From positions 1 to 6,607 of the forward strand of contig JAIRLZ010000224.1 of NCBI GenBank assembly GCA_031259035.1: a DNA stretch of 6,607 nt, read 5' to 3'. The notes beneath the pieces were generated by a model. It ran no database searches and was not told the origin of the DNA. It saw nothing but the letters and a program-made list of their open reading frames with translations. Below are positions 1 to 5,264 of the stretch, in pieces. Origin of the DNA: Treponema sp. (lineage in GTDB: Bacteria; Spirochaetota; Spirochaetia; Treponematales; Breznakiellaceae). The translations under genes and the position numbers were made by a program. Within the stretch, counting starts at the first letter, position 1, and every line of letters starts with the position of its first letter.

Positions 1-208
1 TTTGAGCATCCGTAACTGTCTCATATAGGTGCTATGGGCCGGATATGCTTTTTGCTTTAATTCAGGCGGAAAAAACAGAAAAAAAGGGAATAACCTTTCA
101 TGGCGAATCCTCCCCGCCGATGGAAGCGAGCGCTGCTGTCTAAAATTTTTATGGGTCAAGTTTAGCCCTTCAGGGCGGGGTGTCTTGCAAGCGTCGCATT
201 GCTTGCGA

Positions 209-319
209 GGTTCAGCGAACCTTCGGTTAGCGAACCAAAGGTTCGACAGTTTTTAGAGGTTTTCTCACCCTGTGGAGAACATTGTGTTTGCGCACTTCAT
301 TACCGCAGGTTCGCTGAAC
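209..319. repeat. GGTTC/GAACC palindrome cluster upstream of the gap promoter
   Basis: GGTTC-AGC-GAACC at 209-221 is followed by the shorter GGTT-AGCG-AACC at 225-236. GTTCAGCGAACCT (210-222) is repeated in perfect inverted orientation at 307-319, a 13-bp pair separated by 84 bases. Related GAACC/GGTTC palindromes recur in the gap-pgk spacer (1557-1572 and 1750-1762). The position just upstream of the gap -35 box would suit protein binding sites, but a decayed repeat element is equally possible. Confidence 0.5.
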
Positions 320-320
320 T

Positions 321-359
321 CGTGTTCGCACATGTAGTTTGCGCTTTGGAACAGGCTCA
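321..359. repeat. dispersed repeat, copy upstream of gap
   Basis: This 39-base segment matches 1755-1793 upstream of pgk at 34 of 39 positions. Shared features are a central ACATGTA, TTTGGAAC near the right end and a terminal GGCTCA. Read on the minus strand it begins TGAGCCTGTTCCAAAGCGC, a variant of the half-site found in hairpins elsewhere in the window. It stops one base short of the -35 box of the gap promoter. No matching left arm was found here, so this copy looks like a half element. Confidence 0.75.
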
Positions 360-360
360 C

Positions 361-389
361 TTGACTATTTGCACTTTTCATCATACAAT
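361..389 (+). promoter_or_regulatory. sigma-70-type promoter of gap
   Basis: TTGACT (361-366) and TACAAT (384-389) are separated by exactly 17 bases. Each box differs from the sigma-70 consensus at one position. Transcription would start near A396, giving a leader of about 26 nt that contains the gap Shine-Dalgarno sequence. This is the best promoter in the window and probably drives the glycolytic gene cluster. Confidence 0.8.
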
Positions 390-421
390 CTGATTATAAA
401 TTTTTATTTTGGAGGTTTTTT

Positions 422-1477
422 GTGAAAGTAGCAATTAACGGTTTTGGGCGTATTGGACGCCTTGTATTTCAGGCTCTCGTAGGGCAGGATCTACTCGGAA
501 AAGACAAAATTGACGTTGTTGCGGTTGTCGATCTTTCAACCGACGCGAAGTATTTTGCCTATCAGCTTAAGTATGACTCCACCCAGGGCAAGATGAAAGC
601 GAACATCGAGACTAAGGGCGAAGATGTCCTCGTGGTCAACGGACATGAGATCAAATGCATTTCCGGCAAGGGGCAGACGCCCGACACCCTTCCGTGGAAA
701 GATCTCGGCGTGGAATACGTTATTGAATGCACCGGCATCTACACCAATGAGAAGGCGTATGGTCATATCGCGGCAGGCGCGAAGAAGGTTGTCATTTCCG
801 CGCCCGGCAAATCGGCGGATCCCGAAAAGCCGATCAAAACGTTTGTCATGGGCGTAAACGAGAACGAATATGATCCGGCGAAGCACCATGTGCTTTCCAA
901 CGCAAGCTGCACCACGAATTGCTTGGCGCCGGTTGTTCATGTTATTTTGAAAGAAGGCTTCGGCATTGAAACCGGTCTTATGACCACAATCCACTCCTAC
1001 ACCGCCACCCAGAAAACGGTGGACGGCGTTTCCCAGAAAGACTGGCGCGGCGGACGCGCGGCGGCGATCAACATCATTCCGTCCACCACCGGCGCGGCTA
1101 AAGCTGTAGGCGAAGTCCTCCCCTCAACCAAGGGCAAACTCACCGGCATGAGCTTCCGCGTCCCGACCCCCACCGGTTCCGTCGTGGATCTCACCTTCCG
1201 CTCGGAAAAAGACACCTCCATTGAGGAAATTGACGCGGCTTTCAAGAAGGCTTCAGAGACCTATCTTAAAGGCATTCTCGCGTATTGTGATGAGGAAATC
1301 GTTTCCACCGACATTATCCATGACTCCCACACCTCGATCTACGATCACCTTGCGACAAGCCAAAACAACCTCAAGGGCGAGAAACGCTTCTTCAAAGTGG
1401 TGTCATGGTACGACAATGAATGGGGGTATTCAAACAAGGTCGTTGATCTGCTGAAGTACATCGACGGCAAGAAATAA
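422..1477 (+). CDS. gap: glyceraldehyde-3-phosphate dehydrogenase (NAD-dependent type)
   Basis: Converts glyceraldehyde 3-phosphate, NAD and phosphate into 1,3-bisphosphoglycerate, in the cytoplasm, in glycolysis. The 351-residue protein begins with the Rossmann motif INGFGRIGR (residues 5-13). An aspartate ending the second strand (AVVDLST, Asp37) favours NAD over NADP. The catalytic motif SNASCTTNCLAP places the nucleophile at Cys163, and the conserved histidine is His191 in TTIHSYTATQ. The S-loop (STTGAAKAVGEVLP) and the C-terminal SWYDNEWGYSNKVVDL are intact. At 351 residues it is slightly longer than the roughly 335 of many bacterial enzymes. The start is GTG at 422, six bases after a clear GGAGG (411-415), and a good promoter lies just upstream. 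It is the first gene of a gap-pgk-tpiA cluster. Family assignment is certain; NAD preference is inferred from Asp37. Confidence 0.98.
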   Translation: MKVAINGFGRIGRLVFQALVGQDLLGKDKIDVVAVVDLSTDAKYFAYQLKYDSTQGKMKANIETKGEDVLVVNGHEIKCISGKGQTPDTLPWKDLGVEYVIECTGIYTNEKAYGHIAAGAKKVVISAPGKSADPEKPIKTFVMGVNENEYDPAKHHVLSNASCTTNCLAPVVHVILKEGFGIETGLMTTIHSYTATQKTVDGVSQKDWRGGRAAAINIIPSTTGAAKAVGEVLPSTKGKLTGMSFRVPTPTGSVVDLTFRSEKDTSIEEIDAAFKKASETYLKGILAYCDEEIVSTDIIHDSHTSIYDHLATSQNNLKGEKRFFKVVSWYDNEWGYSNKVVDLLKYIDGKK

Positions 1478-1504
1478 GCGCGGCCAAAGCGCATGATGGG
1501 GATG

Positions 1505-1537
1505 GCGCGAAGAGAATGCGACAATTCTCTCCCGCGC
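1505..1537. other. hairpin after gap, possible 3'-end stabiliser
   Basis: GCGCG (1505-1509) pairs with CGCGC (1533-1537) and AGAGAAT (1511-1517) with ATTCTCT (1524-1530). Between them is a small internal loop, and the terminal loop is GCGACA. The stem begins 27 bases after the gap stop codon. The bases that follow are not T-rich, so it is a poor intrinsic terminator; RNA stabilisation or partial termination are the likelier roles. Confidence 0.5.
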
Positions 1538-1556
1538 GTCCTCCTTGCCTTCACAT

Positions 1557-1572
1557 GAACCGGCGCCGGTTC
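1557..1572. repeat. 16-bp perfect palindrome
   Basis: GAACCGGCGCCGGTTC reads identically on both strands. The outer GAACC/GGTTC arms match the palindromic units upstream of gap. With no loop it is a better candidate for a dimeric protein site than for an RNA hairpin, but no binding protein can be named. Confidence 0.55.
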
Positions 1573-1581
1573 CGCGCATTT

Positions 1582-1599
1582 CCCCGCCTCAGGGCGGGG
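1582..1599. repeat. GC-rich hairpin sharing a motif with 169-184
   Basis: CCCCGCC (1582-1588) and GGCGGGG (1593-1599) form a perfect 7-bp stem around TCAG. The segment TCAGGGCGGGGCGTC (1590-1604) recurs upstream of gap as TCAGGGCGGGGTGTC (170-184). Such hairpins resemble REP elements and the ends of IS200/IS605-type elements. The assignment is open. Confidence 0.45.
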
Positions 1600-1642
1600 C
1601 GTCATATTGGGGGTGTTCATTCGACCGCTTCCATATGAGGCT

Positions 1643-1679
1643 GTTCCAAAACGCGCCTTATGGCGTCAGTTTTTGGAGC
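1643..1679. repeat. dispersed hairpin repeat, copy in gap-pgk spacer
   Basis: GTTCCAAAA (1643-1651) pairs with TTTTGGAGC (1671-1679) through nine pairs including one G-T wobble. Inside, CGCC (1654-1657) pairs with GGCG (1662-1665) around TTAT. It matches the hairpin at 5163-5200: 29 of 33 core positions are the same, and three of the four differences fall in or beside the loop. No U-run follows on either strand. Confidence 0.7.
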
Positions 1680-1729
1680 GGCAATCTTAGATTTAGATGG
1701 AAAAGCGGGCTTTTGACCGCTTTTCCTCA

Positions 1730-1791
1730 AGCCAGTTCCAAAACCAACCCGAACCGCGTTCGTACATGTAGTTCGCGTTTTGGAACTGGCT
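1730..1791. repeat. 15-bp inverted repeat immediately upstream of pgk
   Basis: AGCCAGTTCCAAAAC (1730-1744) and GTTTTGGAACTGGCT (1777-1791) are perfect inverted copies around a 32-base loop. The loop contains the palindrome CGAAC-CGC-GTTCG (1750-1762) and the 8-bp palindrome TACATGTA (1763-1770). The right part (1755-1793) is the same repeat that lies before the gap promoter. The structure ends six bases before the pgk Shine-Dalgarno GGGAGG (1797-1802), so in RNA it could affect pgk translation. Confidence 0.75.
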
Positions 1792-1807
1792 CAATTGGGA
1801 GGCAATT

Positions 1808-3067
1808 ATGGCTATCAAAACAGTTAAATCCGTTGATCTGAAAGGCAAACGGATTATCATGCGCGTTGATTTCAACGTTCCCATGAAAGGCGGCGTTGTT
1901 CAGGACGACACCCGTATCACGGCGGCTATTCCCACCATTCAGTACATTCTGGACCAAGGCGTCAAGACGCTTGCCCTTATGTCTCATTTAGGCGATCCGG
2001 TGAAGGACGCCAAGAAAGCTAGGGAAAAGGCTGAAAAAGACGGCAAGACGTTTGACTACGACGCGTACATAGCGGGCAAGCACCGGATGAAACCGGTGGC
2101 GGAATATCTTTCGAAAAAGATCGGCAAACCAGTCGTGTTTGCGGATTCCTGTTTCGGTCAGAAGGCGTTTATTGACGGGCAGCCCGACGGCGCCATCATC
2201 ATGTTGGAAAACACCCGTTTCCATAAAGAAGAAACCGCCAAAGAAGCCGCTGACCGCGACACGCTCGCCAAAGAGCTTGCGAGTTACGGCGACATTTTTG
2301 TGAATGACGCCTTCGGCACCGCGCACCGCGATCACGCTTCCACCGCGAGCATCGCCAAATTCGCGCCTATATCGGTCGCCGGTTTCCTTATGGAAAAAGA
2401 GGTGAATTACCTTGAACCCATCGTAACCAGTCCGCAAAAACCGCTGGTCGCCATTATTGGCGGGGCGAAAGTTTCGTCCAAAATCGCGGTGCTGGAAAGC
2501 CTGTTGAAAAACGCATCCGCCCTCGTGATTGGCGGCGGCATGGCGTACACCTTCTTCAAAGCCCAGGGTCACAAGGTGGGCAAGTCCTTGGTGGAAGACG
2601 ATCAGATCGAAACGGCGAAGCGGATTCTTGACGCGGCGAAGGCCGCCGGCGTGGAAATCGTGCTGCCCCTGGATCAGGTGGGCGCGGAAACCTTTGACGC
2701 CGCGGCGGCGCCGGTACCTGTTGACGGCGTTGATCTAAGCGACAACCTCATGGGGCTTGACGTGGGGCCGAAAACCATCGCCAAATACAAGGAAACGCTT
2801 GACACGGCGAAGACCATCGTGTGGAACGGGCCGGTCGGCGTGTTTGAATTCGACGCCTTTGCCAAAGGCACCGAAGAAGTCGCCAAGCTGGTTGCGGCGA
2901 CAACGGCGAAGGGCGCCATTACGGTGGTCGGCGGCGGCGATTCGGTCGCGGCCGTCAACAAATTCCACCTTGCGGACAAGATGAGCCACGTATCCACCGG
3001 CGGCGGCGCGTCGCTTGAGTTGCTGGAAGGCAAAAAATTGCCCGGCATCGAAGTGTGCAGAGGGTGA
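1808..3067 (+). CDS. pgk: phosphoglycerate kinase
   Basis: Transfers the acyl phosphate of 1,3-bisphosphoglycerate to ADP, giving 3-phosphoglycerate and ATP, in the cytoplasm directly after the GAPDH step. N-domain substrate motifs are RVDFNVP (19-25), SHLG (59-62), ENTRFHKEE (134-142) and GTAHRDHAS (170-178). The hinge and C-domain nucleotide site show GGAKVSSKI (218-226), WNGPVGVFEF (339-348), GGGDSVAAV (375-383) and STGGGASLELLEGKKLPG (397-413). At 419 residues it exceeds the usual 385-400; the excess is a charged, lysine-rich insertion of roughly 25 residues at about 65-92. The common SHLGRP motif reads SHLGDP here. ATG at 1808 follows GGGAGG (1797-1802) by five bases. All key motifs are intact, so the enzyme should be active. 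Confidence 0.98.
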   Translation: MAIKTVKSVDLKGKRIIMRVDFNVPMKGGVVQDDTRITAAIPTIQYILDQGVKTLALMSHLGDPVKDAKKAREKAEKDGKTFDYDAYIAGKHRMKPVAEYLSKKIGKPVVFADSCFGQKAFIDGQPDGAIIMLENTRFHKEETAKEAADRDTLAKELASYGDIFVNDAFGTAHRDHASTASIAKFAPISVAGFLMEKEVNYLEPIVTSPQKPLVAIIGGAKVSSKIAVLESLLKNASALVIGGGMAYTFFKAQGHKVGKSLVEDDQIETAKRILDAAKAAGVEIVLPLDQVGAETFDAAAAPVPVDGVDLSDNLMGLDVGPKTIAKYKETLDTAKTIVWNGPVGVFEFDAFAKGTEEVAKLVAATTAKGAITVVGGGDSVAAVNKFHLADKMSHVSTGGGASLELLEGKKLPGIEVCRG

Positions 3068-3078
3068 TTAACCGCGGG

Positions 3079-3098
3079 AGCGGGGATTTAGCCCCGCT
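3079..3098 (+). other. pgk-tpiA intercistronic hairpin
   Basis: AGCGGGG (3079-3085) and CCCCGCT (3092-3098) form a 7-bp GC-rich stem with loop ATTTAG. It is followed by seven A and the tpiA Shine-Dalgarno AGGA (3105-3108), not by U, so it is not an intrinsic terminator. It sits 11 bases after the pgk stop and could protect the upstream RNA from 3' exonucleases or set the ratio of Pgk to TpiA. Confidence 0.55.
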
Positions 3099-3115
3099 AA
3101 AAAAAGGAAAACTAT

Positions 3116-3868
3116 ATGAGTAGACAGTATTATATCGCCGGCAACTGGAAGATGCACAAGACCCGCGCCGAGTCCGCTGATTTGGCGAAGGCGCTGGTCA
3201 GCCAGTTGGCGGACGGCAAGCGCAAGTACCTCGTCGCGCCTTCGTTCACGGCGCTTGAAACCGTGGGTTCTATCGTCAAAGGGAGCAACATCCTTCTTGG
3301 GGCGCAGAACATCGCCGCGGAGGAGCAGGGGGCGCATACCGGAGAGGTGTCCGTGTTGCAGATCAAGGATCTGGGGGTACAAGTCGTGATTCTTGGACAC
3401 AGCGAGCGTCGGCATACCTATAAGGAAGACGACGCCCTCATTAACAAGAAGATGAAGCTCGCCCTGAAACACGGGCTTGACGTGATTCTCTGCGTGGGCG
3501 AGACCCTTGAAGAGCGTGAAGCGGGTCAGGCCGAAGTCGTATGCGAAAGCCAGACCATCTGGGGGCTTTCCGGCGTCAGCGCGGCGGATATTGCCAAGGT
3601 GACCATCGCGTACGAGCCGGTTTGGGCCATCGGCACCGGCAAAACGGCGACGCCTGAAGATGCGGACGCCATTCACGCCTACATCAGAACGGTGATCGGA
3701 CGGCTGTACGGAGCGGAAGCCGCAAAGGACATCTGCATCCAGTATGGCGGATCGGTAAAGCCTGACAACGCGGCGCAACTAATGGCGAAAGAGAACATTG
3801 ACGGGGCGTTGGTCGGCGGCGCGAGCCTCAAGCCCGAAACATTTGTACCCATAGCGAAATTCGCGTAA
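3116..3868 (+). CDS. tpiA: triosephosphate isomerase
   Basis: Interconverts dihydroxyacetone phosphate and glyceraldehyde 3-phosphate, supplying the substrate of the GAPDH encoded upstream; a cytoplasmic TIM barrel that normally acts as a dimer. The 250-residue length is typical. Catalytic residues are all visible: Asn10 and Lys12 in GNWKMH, His95 in LGHSERR, and Glu167 in AYEPVWAIGTG, which is followed by the flexible lid. The phosphate-binding YGGSV (210-214) and GGASL (234-238) are intact. ATG at 3116 lies seven bases after AGGA (3105-3108). The gene starts 48 bases after pgk with no promoter seen between them, so it is probably co-transcribed. It is the last gene of the cluster, with a strong terminator 24 bases after its stop codon. 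Confidence 0.98.
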   Translation: MSRQYYIAGNWKMHKTRAESADLAKALVSQLADGKRKYLVAPSFTALETVGSIVKGSNILLGAQNIAAEEQGAHTGEVSVLQIKDLGVQVVILGHSERRHTYKEDDALINKKMKLALKHGLDVILCVGETLEEREAGQAEVVCESQTIWGLSGVSAADIAKVTIAYEPVWAIGTGKTATPEDADAIHAYIRTVIGRLYGAEAAKDICIQYGGSVKPDNAAQLMAKENIDGALVGGASLKPETFVPIAKFA

Positions 3869-3892
3869 CCGCGAGCGTCGCCAAAGGGTCGC

Positions 3893-3931
3893 GGCGGAGA
3901 ATCTTCAACGTGAAGGTTCTCCGCCTTTTTT
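3893..3931 (+). terminator. strong intrinsic terminator of the gap-pgk-tpiA cluster
   Basis: GGCGGAGAA (3893-3901) pairs with TTCTCCGCC (3917-3925) and CTTCA (3903-3907) with TGAAG (3911-3915), joined by one U-G wobble around loop ACG. The 15-bp stem is followed directly by six T (3926-3931). This is the clearest terminator in the window. The hairpin also forms on the minus strand but has no U-run there. Confidence 0.95.
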
Positions 3932-3951
3932 ATGCCGGCTCATACCGGCAT
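3932..3951. other. hairpin containing the GH5 stop codon
   Basis: ATGCCGG (3932-3938) and CCGGCAT (3945-3951) form a perfect 7-bp stem with a six-base loop. The minus-strand stop codon TGA of the GH5 gene (3942-3940) lies in the loop and the edge of the stem. On the minus strand it is followed by A6, not U, so it is not a standard terminator by itself. Together with the adjoining tpiA terminator stem it may still mark the 3' end of the convergent transcript. Confidence 0.45.
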
Positions 3952-4986
3952 GGCGAGTCCCAGCGCCTTGATGATGTCTGGGTCCAGATCGGTCTTGAAA
4001 TCGCGGTTTTCGCCCTCTTTGAACACACCGAAATCTCCATGCCAGTCCCAGATCGTCCAGCCTATGTCCCGTTCCCTGAAAAGCTCAAGCGTCAATTCGT
4101 GCCAGCGGACGCGGTCTTCCCGTATGCAATTTCTCATAAAAACGCCGAACTCGCCGCAGAAGACTGGAACTTGCCGCTTGTTGGCAAAGGACACGGCTTC
4201 GGAAAGGCTGGACGACATGGCTTCCCTTGAGGAAAGGACATTGTATTCGGCGAAGACTTTTTCATAGTAGGTTCCTTTTAAATCATCGGGCAGGGGCGGC
4301 ATACGGGAGGAATCCCACGGGAAGGGCATCCCTTTAAGCGATGTAAGAGGTATGGCGTCCCACGGGGCGCCTTGGTGGGTGAACACGTGGGGATCGTAGT
4401 AATGGAAGGTGTAGATCAGGTTTTTGTCAGGGTATTCCGGGATGGTTTTTAGCTCCTCAATGGAATTATAGTGAACCCCGCCCACGATGATCGTACGTTC
4501 GGCGTCAATGGCGCGGATAACTTCAATGACATGCCCCTGTATGGCGCCCCACGCTTCGCCGGTTATGCCGTGCGGCTCGTTAAACACCTCGAATATGAGA
4601 CGGCCGCCTCGGTTTTTATAGTGTTCCGCAAGCTGCGCCCATGTTTTGCGGAGAGCGAACTCCAGCGTTTCGTTCTTGCCGTCAGGAAGCGAGGTGTTAA
4701 ACGTATGGTTGTCCAGCAGGAGGTACAGCCCCACTTCTTCCGCCCAATCGACGACTTGATCGAAGCGGGCCAGCAGCAGGGGATTCAAGGTGTACTCGGC
4801 GTCCACAACGAGATCATGAATCCGTATGGGAACCCGAATGTGATCCACTCCGATGCTCTTTACGTTCTCGAAATCCTTTCTGGCAAACATATTGAAGCGG
4901 AGCGCGTCTATTGCGCGCGCTTCAAACCAGCGGGAAAAATTGAAGCCCCGTGAAAAGGGCGTCTTACAAGCAAGTTTTTCTGGCAT
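3940..4986 (-). CDS. cytoplasmic glycoside hydrolase family 5 (endoglucanase-like)
   Basis: A single-domain (beta/alpha)8 GH5 enzyme of 348 residues that should cleave beta-1,4-linked glucans or related mannans with retention of configuration. Family markers: HIRVPIR with Arg51; DNH with His94; FEVFNEPHG, where Glu137 is the acid/base; YTFHYYDPH with His195 and Tyr197; FCGEFGVF, where Glu279 is the nucleophile; and the aromatic WTIWDWHGDFG (310-320). There is no signal peptide, carbohydrate-binding module or linker, so it probably acts on imported oligosaccharides. ATG at 4986 is chosen because AAAGGA (4999-4994) lies seven bases before it; a TTG seven codons earlier would put that site inside the gene. 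It runs convergently to tpiA, and its leader carries an apparent attenuator. Family is secure, but substrate is not: GH5 includes cellulases, mannanases, xyloglucanases and glucosidases, and no subfamily is assigned. Confidence 0.93.
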   Translation of the reverse strand: MPEKLACKTPFSRGFNFSRWFEARAIDALRFNMFARKDFENVKSIGVDHIRVPIRIHDLVVDAEYTLNPLLLARFDQVVDWAEEVGLYLLLDNHTFNTSLPDGKNETLEFALRKTWAQLAEHYKNRGGRLIFEVFNEPHGITGEAWGAIQGHVIEVIRAIDAERTIIVGGVHYNSIEELKTIPEYPDKNLIYTFHYYDPHVFTHQGAPWDAIPLTSLKGMPFPWDSSRMPPLPDDLKGTYYEKVFAEYNVLSSREAMSSSLSEAVSFANKRQVPVFCGEFGVFMRNCIREDRVRWHELTLELFRERDIGWTIWDWHGDFGVFKEGENRDFKTDLDPDIIKALGLAMPV

Positions 4987-5005
4987 ATACACATCCTTTG
5001 CAAAC

Positions 5006-5047
5006 AAAAAAAAAGAGCCAGTTCAAAACGCATTTTGACGCTGGCTC
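5006..5047 (-). terminator. intrinsic terminator/attenuator in the GH5 leader
   Basis: On the minus strand GAGCCAG (5047-5041) pairs with CTGGCTC (5021-5015), and TCAAAA with TTTTGA, around loop TGCG, with a small internal loop. The stem is followed directly by nine U (5014-5006). The GH5 Shine-Dalgarno starts 6 bases later and the start codon 19 bases later. The only gene this terminator can control is GH5, because the gene on its other side runs the opposite way. The arms match the dispersed half-site AGCCAGTTCCAAAACGC, so this is also a copy of the repeat family. Confidence 0.8.
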
Positions 5048-5051
5048 CGCC

Positions 5052-5100
5052 CCCTTGAGGCAAGGGTATACAGTGATTTGGGAGGGGAACTGCATACCCT
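5052..5100 (-). promoter_or_regulatory. GH5 leader: two mutually exclusive hairpins
   Basis: Read on the minus strand, the arm at 5100-5089 pairs with 5074-5063 (core GGGTATGCAGT with ACTGTATACCC, one mismatch) around a 14-base pyrimidine-rich loop. Alternatively CCCTTG (5066-5061) pairs with CAAGGG (5057-5052) around CCT. Both structures need bases 5063-5066, so they cannot coexist. The competition lies immediately upstream of the terminator hairpin, the usual layout of an attenuator or riboswitch. No known riboswitch consensus was recognised. Confidence 0.5.
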
Positions 5101-5104
5101 ACAT

Positions 5105-5110
5105 TTTATA
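5105..5110 (-). promoter_or_regulatory. possible -10 box for GH5
   Basis: The minus strand carries TATAAA (5110-5105) within an AT-rich stretch. Initiation about seven bases downstream would fall near 5099-5098, exactly at the base of the first leader hairpin, giving a leader of about 112 nt. No matching -35 box at 16-18 bases was found, so the call is weak and rests on position. Confidence 0.3.
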
Positions 5111-5132
5111 TATCGGCGGGAAGGCGAATTTA

Positions 5133-5160
5133 TTTACACTTTTTAAGTAAAAGATAGAAA
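5133..5160 (+). promoter_or_regulatory. weak candidate forward promoter
   Basis: TTTACA (5133-5138) and TAGAAA (5155-5160) are 16 bases apart in an AT-rich island that is itself partly palindromic (TTTAC/GTAAA). Transcription would run into the hairpin at 5163-5200 and then 260 bases to the EF-G gene. AT-richness alone could create this pattern. Confidence 0.25.
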
Positions 5161-5162
5161 TT

Positions 5163-5200
5163 TTTCCAAAACGCGCCCCAGGGCGTCAGCTTTTGGGAAA
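5163..5200. repeat. dispersed hairpin repeat, copy between GH5 and EF-G genes
   Basis: TTTCC and AAAA (5163-5171) pair with TTTT and GGAAA (5191-5200, one bulged G), enclosing an inner GC stem (5174-5177 with 5182-5185). The core is the same as the 1643-1679 hairpin at 29 of 33 positions. Its left arm TTCCAAAACGCG is the half-site common to all copies in this window. Confidence 0.7.
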
Positions 5201-5264
5201 GGTTCGATAGATAAAATGCGTGGGTTGCTTTTCGCGGATAGTTCTGCGTCTCCAGCGCTTGACA

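Larger units (their letters stand above)
1..360. other. non-coding region upstream of gap, rich in inverted repeats
   Basis: No open frame here looks like a real gene: the two short forward frames (29-256 and 199-393) overlap each other, lack a Shine-Dalgarno sequence and run through palindromes. Structure seen: GCCC-TTCA-GGGC at 165-176; a GCAAGC/GCTTGC hairpin at 187-206; two tandem palindromic units, GGTTCAGCGAACC (209-221) and GGTTAGCGAACC (225-236); and AGGTTCGCTGAAC (307-319), which is the exact reverse complement of 210-222. The right-hand end (321-359) is a dispersed repeat described separately. The first 28 bases could hold the tail of an upstream gene, but too little is visible to say. 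Confidence 0.6.
1478..1807. other. gap-pgk spacer: array of hairpins and palindromes
   Basis: This 330-base spacer has no convincing gene. It holds, in order: a 12-bp interrupted hairpin (1505-1537); a 16-bp perfect palindrome (1557-1572); a GC-rich 7-bp hairpin (1582-1599); a dispersed-repeat hairpin (1643-1679); a 10-bp hairpin with an AAAAGCGG/CCGCTTTT core (1699-1726); and a 15-bp inverted repeat (1730-1791) that ends just before the pgk Shine-Dalgarno sequence. None is followed by a proper U-run, so read-through from gap into pgk is plausible. No good promoter for pgk was found. Confidence 0.7.

Noticed and set aside
205..359. Repeat cluster as a CRISPR array
   Set aside because: Units are 12-13 bases, spaced irregularly and in both orientations, with no uniform spacers.
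29..393. Two short forward frames upstream of gap
   Set aside because: They overlap each other, run through palindromes, have no ribosome binding site, and one spans the gap promoter.
536..994. Minus-strand open frame inside gap
   Set aside because: A GC-rich antisense shadow of the GAPDH gene with no recognisable domain.
1699..1726. GGAAAAGCGG/CCGCTTTTCC hairpin as an intrinsic terminator
   Set aside because: The four T are part of the stem and are followed by CCTCAAG, so no U-run remains after it.
1750..1762. CGAACCGCGTTCG as a LexA/DinR box
   Set aside because: The Bacillus-type SOS box has four bases between CGAAC and GTTCG; here there are three, and the neighbouring genes are glycolytic.
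1545..1841. Forward frame across the gap-pgk spacer
   Set aside because: It runs through hairpin repeats and into pgk in another frame; no coding character.
4471..4953. Forward 160-codon frame opposite GH5
   Set aside because: Antisense shadow of the GH5 gene, whose catalytic motifs are intact.
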